Part shown: in pieces, positions 8,274-16,794 of the stretch
Layout: each line of letters begins with the position of its first letter
Numbering within the stretch: the first letter of the stretch is position 1
DNA from: an uncultured Ruminococcus sp.
GTDB lineage: Bacteria > Bacillota > Clostridia > Oscillospirales > Ruminococcaceae
NCBI GenBank assembly: GCA_947178575.1
Contig: CAMWYX010000020.1
Coordinates: forward strand, 1 to 34,756
Direction: 5' to 3'
Length of the DNA: 34,756 nucleotides
Notes under the pieces: model-generated
The model's input: only the letters and a program-made list of their open reading frames with translations
The model's database searches: none
Told to the model about the DNA's origin: nothing
Translations under genes and position numbers: made by a program

Positions 8274-11003
8274 TCAGTCCTCACGATATTCCTCAACCAT
8301 ATAGGTCTCGAAAATATCTCCTTCCTTGACATCGTTGAACTTTTCAAGACTGATACCGCATTCGTAACCCTCTGCGACTTCCTTTGCATCGTCCTTGAAA
8401 CGCTTAAGACCTGCTATTTTATCATCAGCGATGATTATTCCGTCACGTACAACACGAACCTGACAGCCACGTACAGCCTTTCCGCTGAGAACATAGCTTC
8501 CGGCAACCATTCCGACATTTGAAATCTTGTATACCTGACGTACTTCAATACGTCCGAGTTCAACATCACGGTACTTCGGAGCAAGCATACCTTTCATAGC
8601 TGTTGAGATTTCCTCGATTGCATCATAGATAATACGATACAGACGTATATCAACGCCGTCTCTTGCAGCATTCTCGGCTGCTACAGGGTCAGGACGAACA
8701 TTGAATCCTACAATAATCGCATTAGATGCACTTGCAAGCATTACATCGCTTTCCTTTACCGCACCTACTGCACCATGAATAACCTGAACTCTTACCTCAT
8801 TGTTGGAAAGTTTTTCAAGCGACTGCTTGACAGCCTCGACAGAACCCTGCACATCTGCTTTTACAATAATCGGGAGTTCTTTTATTTCGCCCTCTGCTAT
8901 CTGACTGAAAAGATTGTCAAGCGTTACCTTGCGGTATGAGTTGAACTGTTCCTGTTTTGCTTCGTCCTTTCTCTGCTCAACAAGTTCACGTGCAAGACGC
9001 TCGTCCTCAACCGAATTGAATATATCGCCTGCACTCGGAACTTCCGCCAGACCTGTTATCTCAACCGGAACAGACGGACCTGCTTCTTTAACAGTTCTGC
9101 CTTTGTCGTTTGTCATTACACGTACACGTCCTACAGAAGTTCCGGCAATAAGCACATCACCCTGATGAAGTGTGCCGTTCTGAACAAGAAGTGTTGCAAT
9201 CGGACCTCTGCCCTTATCAAGACGAGCCTCAATAACCGTACCCTTTGCAAGTCTGTCCGGATTTGCTTTCAAATCCTGAACCTCCGCCACAAGAAGAACA
9301 TTCTCGAGAAGGTCGTCGATTCCCTCACCGGTCTTTGCCGATACCGGAACGCATATTATATCTCCTCCCCATTCCTCGCATACAAGGTCGTACTTTGTAA
9401 GTTCTTCCTTTATACGGTCGGGATTTGCACCGTCTTTGTCCATTTTGTTGATAGCAACAATTATCTGAACTCCTGCCGATTTTGCATGATTGATTGATTC
9501 AACTGTCTGAGGCATGATTCCGTCGTCGGCGGCAACAACAAGAATAGCAATATCTGTTATATTTGCACCTCTTGCTCTCATAGATGTAAATGCTTCGTGT
9601 CCGGGAGTATCAAGGAATGTGATTTTCTGTCCGTTCACCTTTACCTGATAAGCACCAATGTGCTGTGTGATTCCGCCTGCTTCTCCGTCGGCAACGTGAG
9701 CGTGTCTGATACGGTCAAGGATTGATGTCTTTCCGTGGTCAACGTGTCCCATAACAACGACTACAGGACAACGTGGTTCAAGATTTGTATCATCATCGTC
9801 GCTGTCATCAATAAGACGCTCCTCAATAGTGACAATAACTTCCTTTTCAACCTTTGCACCCATTTCCTCAGCAACAACTGAAGCTGTATCAAAATCTATC
9901 TCCTGATTGATAGATGCCATTATGCCGAGACCCATGAGCTTTTTGATAACATCGGTAACAGTAGCCTTGAGACGTGCGGCAAGCTCGCCGACTGTTATGC
10001 TGTCGGGAATCATAACTTTCAACTGCTGTTTTCTTGCCCGTTCAAGTTCAAGTCTTCTGAGCTTTTCGGCTTCCGATTCCTTTTTCGAGAACTGCTGACG
10101 GCTTCTCTGTGCAGAACGCTGATTTATCTTCTGTTTTTTGGACGAATAATTTTCTCCTCCGTGCTTACGGCTGTTTCCGGTTGCCATCTGGTCATAGCGT
10201 TCATTGTACTTATCGAGGTCAACATAACTTCCTCTTGTGTCTACAGTTCGTCTCTGTGTGGAAACCGTTGCCGGCTCTGAAGTCGGTTCTGTAGAAAAAC
10301 TTGAGGTAAGTTTTGTTGAAGCTCCTCTGTCACGGGCCTTAGCCTGTTCTTTCTTCTTTTTCTTATCTCCGGACGGTCTGCTTTCAGTTCCGGAGTTCTG
10401 ATTCTTTTTACCGGATTTCGGAGTTTCTTTTTTAGGTTCAACAGATTTTTCTTCCTGCTTTATCTCCGGTTTTGATTCCTTTTTAGGTTCAGATTGTTTT
10501 ACTTCAACAGGAGATACCAGAGCAGGAGAATTGATTTTCTGTTCCTGTTTTTTCTCCTCTCTCTTTTCCGCTCTTTTTTCTTCCCGCTTTTCTTCTTTCT
10601 TATCTTCCTTTTTAGGAGCGGATTTCACACCGGAATTTTTCTCAGACTTTGGTTTTCTGTCGTCCTGTTTCTGAGATTTTTTACCATCGGACTTCTGCTT
10701 CTTTGAAACAGGCGGTTTCTGTTCGTTTCTGTTTTCAGATTTTTTATCCTGTTTCTGTTCATTAGTTTTTTTCTCTAGTTTCTTTTCCGGCTTCGGTTCG
10801 TCCTTTGATGCGAAATAATCGTTAAAATTATCAGCTTCGTGGAGCTTTGTCTGATGTTCCAGAACCGCATTCATTTCGTCCTCGGTAAGCGGAGATGCCG
10901 GTTTCTTTTTTGTATCACCTTTTGATGCGAAGAACTCAATAAGTTCCTGTGATGAAATATTAAGGTCTTTTGCTGCATCACTTAATTTTATCTTTTTTGC
11001 CAT
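8274..11003 (-). CDS. infB: translation initiation factor IF-2
   Basis: 909 aa. IF-2 is the GTPase that brings fMet-tRNA to the 30S subunit and promotes subunit joining. The start at 11003 gives the IF2_N helix '[17 protein letters not shown]', preceded by AGGAGG with an 11-base gap. An in-frame extension upstream has no family similarity. Residues about 65-330 are a very long Lys/Glu/Gln-rich low-complexity linker. A second IF2_N segment ([20 protein letters not shown]) follows. The G domain starts near residue 418 with GHVDHGKT, then [12 protein letters not shown] and SAKTGEG. Domains II-IV complete the C terminus. It sits at its usual place after ylxQ. Confidence 0.96.
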   Translation of the reverse strand: MAKKIKLSDAAKDLNISSQELIEFFASKGDTKKKPASPLTEDEMNAVLEHQTKLHEADNFNDYFASKDEPKPEKKLEKKTNEQKQDKKSENRNEQKPPVSKKQKSDGKKSQKQDDRKPKSEKNSGVKSAPKKEDKKEEKREEKRAEKREEKKQEQKINSPALVSPVEVKQSEPKKESKPEIKQEEKSVEPKKETPKSGKKNQNSGTESRPSGDKKKKKEQAKARDRGASTKLTSSFSTEPTSEPATVSTQRRTVDTRGSYVDLDKYNERYDQMATGNSRKHGGENYSSKKQKINQRSAQRSRQQFSKKESEAEKLRRLELERARKQQLKVMIPDSITVGELAARLKATVTDVIKKLMGLGIMASINQEIDFDTASVVAEEMGAKVEKEVIVTIEERLIDDSDDDDTNLEPRCPVVVVMGHVDHGKTSILDRIRHAHVADGEAGGITQHIGAYQVKVNGQKITFLDTPGHEAFTSMRARGANITDIAILVVAADDGIMPQTVESINHAKSAGVQIIVAINKMDKDGANPDRIKEELTKYDLVCEEWGGDIICVPVSAKTGEGIDDLLENVLLVAEVQDLKANPDRLAKGTVIEARLDKGRGPIATLLVQNGTLHQGDVLIAGTSVGRVRVMTNDKGRTVKEAGPSVPVEITGLAEVPSAGDIFNSVEDERLARELVEQRKDEAKQEQFNSYRKVTLDNLFSQIAEGEIKELPIIVKADVQGSVEAVKQSLEKLSNNEVRVQVIHGAVGAVKESDVMLASASNAIIVGFNVRPDPVAAENAARDGVDIRLYRIIYDAIEEISTAMKGMLAPKYRDVELGRIEVRQVYKISNVGMVAGSYVLSGKAVRGCQVRVVRDGIIIADDKIAGLKRFKDDAKEVAEGYECGISLEKFNDVKEGDIFETYMVEEYRED

Positions 11004-11014
11004 AGGCGAATTTA

Positions 11015-11085
11015 CCTCCTTCGGTAAGCCGTTTGCACGGCACATCAAGCGTATGAATGTATATATCATCACCTTTACGGTGATG
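11015..11085 (-). other. ylxQ-infB spacer with two stem-loops and the infB ribosome site
   Basis: On the minus strand, the end of ylxQ forms CATCACC/GGTGATG around GTAAA (11067-11085, overlapping the ylxQ stop). It is followed by GCCGT/ACGGC around a four-base loop (11028-11041) and then AGGAGG (11015-11020). Neither hairpin has a U-tract, so this is not a terminator. The hairpins may tune infB translation or be processing sites. Their function is inferred. Confidence 0.4.
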
Positions 11086-11401
11086 TCTGCTGAGTTGTAA
11101 ATTTTGAGAATCCCTGTGCAAATCCTCTGTCGCAGACTGCAATTACAGCTGTTTCCTTTCCGCACAAACGGGCTATCTCTGATTTTTCAAGTCCGGAATC
11201 AATAACGGGAATATTTTTCCCTGAACAGACGAACTGTATTTCCTTGACGGTTTTTCCGGACGCATCGCAAGCGGTAAGCACACAGTACGCCTTGCCGTTA
11301 AGAACAGCTTCCTTTGCACTGTCGAATCCTTTTACAGCCCTGCCTGCCTTTATACATATGGACAGCAGGTTACTTATTCCCTGTTTCTTTCCGGAGTTCA
11401 T
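11075..11401 (-). CDS. ylxQ: YlxQ, L7Ae-family RNA-binding protein
   Basis: 108 aa, the usual size. The fold is that of ribosomal protein L7Ae / kink-turn binders: '[23 protein letters not shown]' (about residues 11-33) is the conserved N-terminal helix-strand region, and '[19 protein letters not shown]' (about 80-98) matches the C-terminal core. The biological role of YlxQ is not settled. Its constant position between ylxR and infB supports a ribosome- or RNA-related job. It overlaps the 3' end of ylxR by 32 bases, which is a tight translational linkage. Confidence 0.88.
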   Translation of the reverse strand: MNSGKKQGISNLLSICIKAGRAVKGFDSAKEAVLNGKAYCVLTACDASGKTVKEIQFVCSGKNIPVIDSGLEKSEIARLCGKETAVIAVCDRGFAQGFSKFTTQQTSP

Positions 11402-11648
11402 CTGTCATCACCTCGTAAACGCTTTCCTCAATCCGGCAAGAAAGAGATTTTTCAAATCTTCTTGCTTTGCGTGCTTTTGTAAAGCATTCCTCATTTCTGC
11501 ATATATATGCGCCTCTGCCGTTTTTCTTGCCTGTAAAATCGAGACTTACCGAGCCTTCCGGAGATTTAACGACACGCATAAGTTCTCTTTTGGGTTTCAT
11601 TTCATTACAGCCGAGGCACATTCTCATCGGCACTTTTACGGATTTCAT
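11370..11648 (-). CDS. ylxR: YlxR (RnpM) RNA-binding protein
   Basis: 92 aa, DUF448 family. The conserved motif 'PMRMCLGCNEMKPKRELMRVV' begins at residue 7 with Cys11 and Cys14, followed by 'KKNGRGAYIC' near 41-50 and a later Cys. Proteins of this family bind RNA; in Bacillus subtilis the protein has been linked to modulation of RNase P and named RnpM. The gene starts three bases after the nusA stop and overlaps ylxQ, in the standard nusA-ylxR-ylxQ-infB order. Confidence 0.9.
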   Translation of the reverse strand: MKSVKVPMRMCLGCNEMKPKRELMRVVKSPEGSVSLDFTGKKNGRGAYICRNEECFTKARKARRFEKSLSCRIEESVYEVMTDELRKETGNK

Positions 11649-11651
11649 AGA

Positions 11652-12893
11652 TTATTCCTCAGCGGAACTTTCCGTTATTTCTTCGACCACAGCTTCCGAC
11701 TCCGGAGTTTCGGCAACAATTTCCTCAGCTGTAGTTTCTGCCGGTTTATCCTCCGGAACAGAATCAGATGTATTATCCGGATTTTCTTTCTTTTCTGCTT
11801 CATCTGCACGGGAAACGGATTCCATATCAAGCTCCGGAGCGGTCTCGCCTGTAAGCGGATTTGTATGCGGTTTTATATCAATTTTATATCCGGTAAGTTT
11901 TGCTGCAAGCTTGGCATTCTGACCCTTTATTCCGATAGCAAGCGAAAGCTGATTGTTCGGAACTATTACAGTGCAGGTTTTTTCCTCGTATGAAGTGACA
12001 ATAGTCTTGAGTGTTTCAGCAGGGGAAAGAGCTTTTGCAACAAATTCCTCCGGCGATTCGCTCCACGGGATAATATCAATCTTTTCTCCGTTGAGTTCAT
12101 TCACCACAGCGGTGATTCTTGAACGTTTTGCACCGATACACGCACCTACCGCATCAACATTCGGGTCTTTTGACCAGACTGCGATTTTTGTTCTTGAGCC
12201 TGCTTCACGGGAAATAGACTTTACCTCAACAGTTCCGTCGTATATTTCCGGAACTTCGAGTTCAAAGAGACGCTTTACAAGGTCTTTGTGAGTTCTGGAA
12301 ATTTTGACAACAGGCTTTTTGGTTTTTCCGGCAATATCGGTGATATATACCTTTACCGGCTGGTCTATATGGAACGTTTCACCGGGAATCTGTTCATTTC
12401 TGAAAAGATAAAGTTCTGTTCCCTCATATACGACAGTAACTGTACCTCTGCCCGGTTCAATCTGTGATACTTTGGCAATAATGCAGTCATGTTCTTTCTG
12501 CTCGAATTTACTGAGCATCTGATTGCGGTTTATTTCTCTCAGGTCTCCCTTGATGGACTGCTTTGCCGAAAGAGCAGCCATTCTTCCGAGTTTTGAAACA
12601 TCTATTTCTTTCATGATAGTTCCGCCGAGAACCGCATTCGGGTCGATTGTTTTTGCGGTCTCTATATTTATTTCATTTTCGTCAATAGGTTCATCATCAA
12701 TAATTTCCTGAGCGATATACATTGCGAATTTTTTTTCGGCAGGGTCTATAACAACTCTGATTCTGTCCTCGCTGTGCGGATAGGTTCTCTTTGCTGCCTT
12801 GAGCATAGCTGATTTTACCTTCTCAATCAGAAGCTCAGTTTCAACGCTGTTTTCATCACCGAGTACTTTCAATGCCTCGAAAAAGTTTTCCAT
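11652..12893 (-). CDS. nusA: transcription termination/antitermination factor NusA
   Basis: 413 aa. NusA binds RNA polymerase and nascent RNA to modulate pausing and termination. I chose the ATG at 12893 (MENFFEALKVLGDE) because GGAGG lies seven bases upstream. The ATG-proximal extension inside rimP lacks such a site. Domains in order: N-terminal polymerase-binding domain (1-125), S1 domain (about 130-195, 'CIIAKVSQIEPGRGTVTV'), KH1 ('VGACIGAKRSRITAVVNEL', about 235-253) and KH2 ('LSLAIGIKGQNAKLAAKL', about 310-327). The last approximately 70 residues are an acidic Glu/Ser-rich tail rather than the helical repeats of proteobacterial NusA. Confidence 0.96.
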   Translation of the reverse strand: MENFFEALKVLGDENSVETELLIEKVKSAMLKAAKRTYPHSEDRIRVVIDPAEKKFAMYIAQEIIDDEPIDENEINIETAKTIDPNAVLGGTIMKEIDVSKLGRMAALSAKQSIKGDLREINRNQMLSKFEQKEHDCIIAKVSQIEPGRGTVTVVYEGTELYLFRNEQIPGETFHIDQPVKVYITDIAGKTKKPVVKISRTHKDLVKRLFELEVPEIYDGTVEVKSISREAGSRTKIAVWSKDPNVDAVGACIGAKRSRITAVVNELNGEKIDIIPWSESPEEFVAKALSPAETLKTIVTSYEEKTCTVIVPNNQLSLAIGIKGQNAKLAAKLTGYKIDIKPHTNPLTGETAPELDMESVSRADEAEKKENPDNTSDSVPEDKPAETTAEEIVAETPESEAVVEEITESSAEE

Positions 12894-12910
12894 AACGGTT
12901 CCTCCAAATT

Positions 12911-13387
12911 TCAATCAAAATCAAACCAAAGCTTTACAAATGCAATATCAGCAAGCTGAAAGACGGATTCTTTTCCGTTTTCGTCCTCAGTTGTGATACT
13001 GTTTTTATCTGAATCTTTCAGATATGCACAGATTTCCTTTTCGCCGTCAACGGCACGTATAAAGCGAATCCGTACTTTATCGCCTATGCATATCTGAAAA
13101 TGGTCCTCCTTGAGCAGTTCTCTTTCAAGACCTGCCGAACCCACCTCCAAAGTATAGCTTTGTTTTATGGGGTCGGTTTCATCAAGAAGTTTATTTACTG
13201 GTTCAGTAACAGCCTCACAGTCCTCAATGCTGATACCCTCATCACAGTCAATGAATATCCGCAGATACCAGCACGCACCCTCTTTGATATAGCATACGTC
13301 CCAGAGATAATAGCCCATTTCATCAGTAATCGGCTTTACGAGGTTATATATTTTCTGTTCGGTTGCTCCGAACTTTTTAAGCTTCAT
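12911..13387 (-). CDS. rimP: ribosome maturation factor RimP
   Basis: 158 aa. RimP assists late assembly of the 30S subunit. The N-terminal domain shows 'PITDEMGYYLWDVCYIKEG' (about 19-37) and the conserved 'LRIFIDCDEGISIEDCEAVTEPVNKLLDETDPI', which is the hallmark RimP block (given here in part: IFIDCDEGISIEDCE). 'YTLEVGSAGLERELLKEDHF' near 80-99 corresponds to the family's 'LEVSSPGLDRPL'. It is the first gene of the long operon and is preceded by a GGAGGG ribosome site and a strong promoter. Confidence 0.94.
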   Translation of the reverse strand: MKLKKFGATEQKIYNLVKPITDEMGYYLWDVCYIKEGACWYLRIFIDCDEGISIEDCEAVTEPVNKLLDETDPIKQSYTLEVGSAGLERELLKEDHFQICIGDKVRIRFIRAVDGEKEICAYLKDSDKNSITTEDENGKESVFQLADIAFVKLWFDFD

Positions 13388-13412
13388 TCAAATCCCTCCT
13401 TACAAACATAAA

Positions 13413-13431
13413 GACCGGAATCGCTCCGGTC
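13413..13431 (-). other. stem-loop in the rimP leader
   Basis: GACCGGA pairs perfectly with TCCGGTC around a five-base loop. It lies between the promoter start point and the rimP ribosome site. There is no U-tract after it, so it does not look like a terminator. It may be a 5'-stabilising hairpin or a binding site. Confidence 0.55.
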
Positions 13432-13455
13432 TCCAGTTTACTATTGCCATACTAT

Positions 13456-13484
13456 ATTATATCACAACGATTTCAAAAAATCAA
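13456..13484 (-). promoter_or_regulatory. promoter of the rimP-nusA-infB operon
   Basis: On the minus strand, TTGATT (13479-13484), exactly 17 bases, then TATAAT (13456-13461). The predicted start near 13449 gives a leader of about 60 bases carrying one perfect hairpin. No other convincing promoter was seen between here and 5183, so it probably serves the whole nine-gene operon. Confidence 0.8.
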
Positions 13485-13536
13485 GGGTTTTTGAAAATTT
13501 TTCTTAATCACGTGATATTCTGCGGTTTTAAGGCAA

Positions 13537-14217
13537 TTATTCGGCAGGAGTGGTATATGTATCGAATGCCGAACCTCCGTCAACGGAGCTGTCATAGCCG
13601 TAGTCGGAATTATTTTCGCTGTAGTCTCCTCCGGAGCTGTCTCCGGAACTATCACCGAAAATATTATTGTACACATCATCAACGGCACTGCTGGTTGAAT
13701 CCGTAACTGTACCCGAACCGTCTGCAACCGAAACTCTTATGTCTATTTCGATTCCGGGGTTATTGTCAAAGCTGAGAATGATATATGTCTGTCCTGCTCC
13801 TACGCCGGTAACATGACCGAGACTATCAACAGTAGCGATTGATTCGTCAAGCGATTTCCACACTTCATTTTCCTCGCCCGAACCCTCGGGATAACCGGAA
13901 ATTATTGCAACATCTGAATCGCCGATATCGTCAATAAACATCTCCCGCTTGTCGATAAGCACCTGAGCTGCAAGCGGATTCATGGTAGTTGCAACAGTTG
14001 TAGTTGCAGGCGGTGCTGTAGTAGTAGCGATGGTACTTCCTGTGGTAGTTGTAACTTCCGGCTCTGAGCTTTCGCTCCTGCCACCTCCCTTTGAACAGCC
14101 CTTGAACACAAAGATTATCAGAAGAAGCAGAAGAAGCGCAATAACCGCAAGTGCGCCGAGTTGTCTCTGACGTGCCATTTTTTTGGTGACACGCTTTTTA
14201 GGTGTTGTGTTTTCCAT
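13537..14217 (-). CDS. membrane-anchored bacterial Ig-like (Big_2) domain protein
   Basis: 226 aa, function unknown. A short Lys/Arg-rich cytoplasmic tail (1-19) is followed by one strongly hydrophobic segment (about 20-40, ending FVFKGCSKGG), a Ser/Thr-rich linker (about 48-75), and one Big_2-like Ig domain (about 80-165) with the typical 'SIATVDSLGHVTGVGAGQTYI' pattern. A Ser/Gly/Asp/Tyr-rich low-complexity tail ends the protein. I chose the ATG at 14217 because AAGGAAGGA lies about seven bases upstream. The Cys after the hydrophobic segment (GCSKG) could make it a lipoprotein, but the long basic N terminus favours a simple membrane anchor. A surface role is inferred. Confidence 0.8.
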   Translation of the reverse strand: MENTTPKKRVTKKMARQRQLGALAVIALLLLLLIIFVFKGCSKGGGRSESSEPEVTTTTGSTIATTTAPPATTTVATTMNPLAAQVLIDKREMFIDDIGDSDVAIISGYPEGSGEENEVWKSLDESIATVDSLGHVTGVGAGQTYIILSFDNNPGIEIDIRVSVADGSGTVTDSTSSAVDDVYNNIFGDSSGDSSGGDYSENNSDYGYDSSVDGGSAFDTYTTPAE

Positions 14218-14349
14218 GTCAGATTCCTTCCTTTTTTGCTTTTTGCTATACCGAACAATACGCTGATTCCGCCGTAACTCCGCAACCTGCTGTACTGCTC
14301 GGCATACAATGGATATGCTTGAACTTCGAGGCAATACACCTCGCTATAT

Positions 14350-14378
14350 ATTATATCACACATTTTGAAAATTGTCAC
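14350..14378 (-). promoter_or_regulatory. promoter of the Big_2 protein gene
   Basis: On the minus strand, GTGACA (14373-14378), 17 bases, TATAAT (14350-14355). The leader is about 125 bases long, unusually long for this window, and begins with a small GAGG...CCTC hairpin. Apart from this promoter and a weak terminator, I see nothing else in the 294-base gap between 14218 and 14511. Confidence 0.7.
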
Positions 14379-14497
14379 GTACTTTTGGAAATTTTTACAT
14401 ATTGCTACATAAACTCTCAATTTTTTGGTATTTTTTCACATAAGGCAAATTTATAATTGTTTATCGGAGATTTTTTTGTGGATTTTGTTGAACTCTC

Positions 14498-14522
14498 AAA
14501 AATTATATATTCTATGAGAATA
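14498..14522 (-). terminator. weak candidate terminator after the membrane-protein gene
   Basis: On the minus strand, TATTCT pairs with AGAATA across a three-base loop, overlapping the stop codon of the gene ending at 14512. TATAATTTTT follows. The stem is AT-rich and short, so this is a tentative call. Confidence 0.35.
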
Positions 14523-16788
14523 ACCGTGTCAGAAATTCCGCATACTTCGGGAAATTCTGATATGTGAACGCAAAATTATATGCTTCTGTTCCTGATACAA
14601 ATGCACTGTATACTGCACATATTCCCATTACCCTTGCAAAAATATCCGCACGCTGTCTGCTGTCTGATTTCTGAATCAGATAAAAAAGTATAACAAAAGC
14701 CCCGATAATCATATACCACGAAAAATCCGCCGTATATCGCACGGCATAACCGCTTTCCCATGATGCACAGACTATCACCGCCGGCATTATCAGACAGGAA
14801 AGACCGATGATAATTCCCGATTTTATGCGATTTTTTATATCCGGAATCTTTTTCAGGGCATACAGTCCCAGAAAATACCCGAAAACCGGAAGTGCAGTAA
14901 AGAAAATTCCGGAAGCAGAACCCTCGTCCTTATAATAATAGCCGTTTATTCCAAGAAACGAAAACGGTGCGGAAATATACGGATATTCCGGAATAAATGA
15001 CGGCGGAGCAAAAAGAAAATTATACAGGCTTACAAGCACATAGTGAAAATGAAATTCATTTCTGGTAAAATCATTTACTGTAAGCGAATACTTTATTCCA
15101 AATTCAAATACAGAATCAAAACGTGCATAATTATAATACATCTGGAATATACCAAGAAAAACAATCGGCATAAATGCACACGCAACATATGAAATGATTT
15201 TTTTTCTCCCTTTTATTTTTCCGAGTCCGCAGATATAGAACATACAGCCACATAAAGCATACAGCGCAAGAGTAGGACGGCACATAACCGAAAGTCCGAG
15301 CAGTAAGGACGAAAGAGCAATCCGGAAATATTTCACCGGCTCTTTGTCTGCGAAAATTATTCCTGATGTTATCAGACAATATGCTCCTGCTGTTCCCGTC
15401 ATGAATCCCGATGATACAGCTATTTCATAAAACATTGGTCTGCCGGCGGAAAACCATATTCCGCACGATGCAAGAATTATCACAAGACCGGAAATATATG
15501 TTCCCGTTGATATTCCGCCGAAAAATTTCCTGACCACCGCCGAATAAACCATTGATAAAAATATCAGCCCCACCGCTGAAAACAGCATTACTGCAATATC
15601 AGACGGGAAAAAATATCCGCTTATAAGATGATACGGCAGAAAAATAATAAGCGGTGCAATTCCGTAGTAGGAATAATACTTTCCGTCATAAAACGAATGG
15701 TCCCACATAAAATCGGTGTTATTGTAATACCTTGAACCCGAATCATAGGGATTTTCCATTTCAAGAAGTTCGTCGGACGGCTCATAATCAAGTTCAAATT
15801 TTCCTTTTTCAAAAGCGGTGACAAGTTCTTCTGTTATCTGGTCTCCGCTTTCAAGCCGGAAACGTTCTGAAAACTCTCCGTGCGGTATCTTCGCCATTAC
15901 CATGATAACCACAAGCATAACAGCCGTTCCGGTAACAAATAATCCCGGAATACGGCAGATTTTATAATTCTGTGCATAAGGCTTCTTCATGATTCCGGAA
16001 AATATACACGCATATATGAAAGTGACAGAAATAATTATCAGCAAAACCCTTAACGGCATTATATCGAACGGAACAGGTGCATTAAGTTCAATGCTTTCAA
16101 TCACACACCTGCTGTTTTTATCAGTTCCGGAGAATCTGAACCGCATAGTATCACTTTTTCCGGAAAGCTGTACAACCGCATATTCCGACATACTGCTGTC
16201 CGGAATTATTTTTTCATCTATGATTTTCATGCGGTAATAATATCCTGTTTCCTCGGTCATATCGGCAAAGAAATTTATATATCCTTCGTTTTCCTCATCA
16301 AATCTGATATTGACACGCACCGTACCTGTTTTTTTGCCGACATTCCGGTAAGTCATGGAAAATTCATCTGTACCGCTTAATACGACTCCGCCTGCTGATT
16401 TATCATATATATTGTTTTCAACTTCGGAATCTTCAGCAGACAATACCGTATGAACATAATCCTCTGATATTATCCGGTATGCCGGAAACTGAAACACTGT
16501 GATTTCCGCAATAACTGCAACGGCTATCATTTTCCTCATAAAATCAAGCGTCCGGCTCTTATACGGAATTATGCCAATTATAAATTCAATCGCTGCCGCC
16601 GTTCCGATAAGCATAAAAAACCCACGGAAACTTCCGAAATCAAATATAAATTCAGAAACTCCGGCAAGGACAAAAGCAACAGTCATTACATATTCAAAAA
16701 TCCGGATATTTCCAGACGTACTGCCCTTTATGCATATCCATGAATACAATGTGAACAATATCACTGTACAGAAAAATATCAGCCACAT
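14512..16788 (-). CDS. large polytopic membrane protein, possibly GT-C-type glycosyltransferase-like
   Basis: 758 aa with roughly a dozen hydrophobic segments. The N-terminal block of four segments (about 1-110) is followed by a beta-rich extracytoplasmic stretch (about 115-235), then a second block of membrane helices from about 240 to the C terminus. Between the helices at about 285 and 390 lies an extracytoplasmic loop with 'ENPYDSGSRYY' and 'MWDHSFYDGKYYSYYGIAP', rich in aromatic and acidic residues. Such loops are common in GT-C lipid-linked-sugar transferases, but I cannot point to a definite catalytic DxD, so the function is open. It starts six bases after the solute-binding lipoprotein gene and shares its promoter. 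Confidence 0.6.
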   Translation of the reverse strand: MWLIFFCTVILFTLYSWICIKGSTSGNIRIFEYVMTVAFVLAGVSEFIFDFGSFRGFFMLIGTAAAIEFIIGIIPYKSRTLDFMRKMIAVAVIAEITVFQFPAYRIISEDYVHTVLSAEDSEVENNIYDKSAGGVVLSGTDEFSMTYRNVGKKTGTVRVNIRFDEENEGYINFFADMTEETGYYYRMKIIDEKIIPDSSMSEYAVVQLSGKSDTMRFRFSGTDKNSRCVIESIELNAPVPFDIMPLRVLLIIISVTFIYACIFSGIMKKPYAQNYKICRIPGLFVTGTAVMLVVIMVMAKIPHGEFSERFRLESGDQITEELVTAFEKGKFELDYEPSDELLEMENPYDSGSRYYNNTDFMWDHSFYDGKYYSYYGIAPLIIFLPYHLISGYFFPSDIAVMLFSAVGLIFLSMVYSAVVRKFFGGISTGTYISGLVIILASCGIWFSAGRPMFYEIAVSSGFMTGTAGAYCLITSGIIFADKEPVKYFRIALSSLLLGLSVMCRPTLALYALCGCMFYICGLGKIKGRKKIISYVACAFMPIVFLGIFQMYYNYARFDSVFEFGIKYSLTVNDFTRNEFHFHYVLVSLYNFLFAPPSFIPEYPYISAPFSFLGINGYYYKDEGSASGIFFTALPVFGYFLGLYALKKIPDIKNRIKSGIIIGLSCLIMPAVIVCASWESGYAVRYTADFSWYMIIGAFVILFYLIQKSDSRQRADIFARVMGICAVYSAFVSGTEAYNFAFTYQNFPKYAEFLTRLFS

Positions 16789-16794
16789 ACTACA

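Noticed and set aside
11244..11993. 249-codon open frame on the plus strand
   Set aside because: It is antisense to ylxQ, ylxR and nusA, which are all strong family matches; composition is Phe/Cys/Arg-rich and no start signal is seen.
13485..13536. ATCACGTGAT palindrome as a terminator of the Big_2 gene
   Set aside because: The stem is short with no real loop, and the T-run is too distant.
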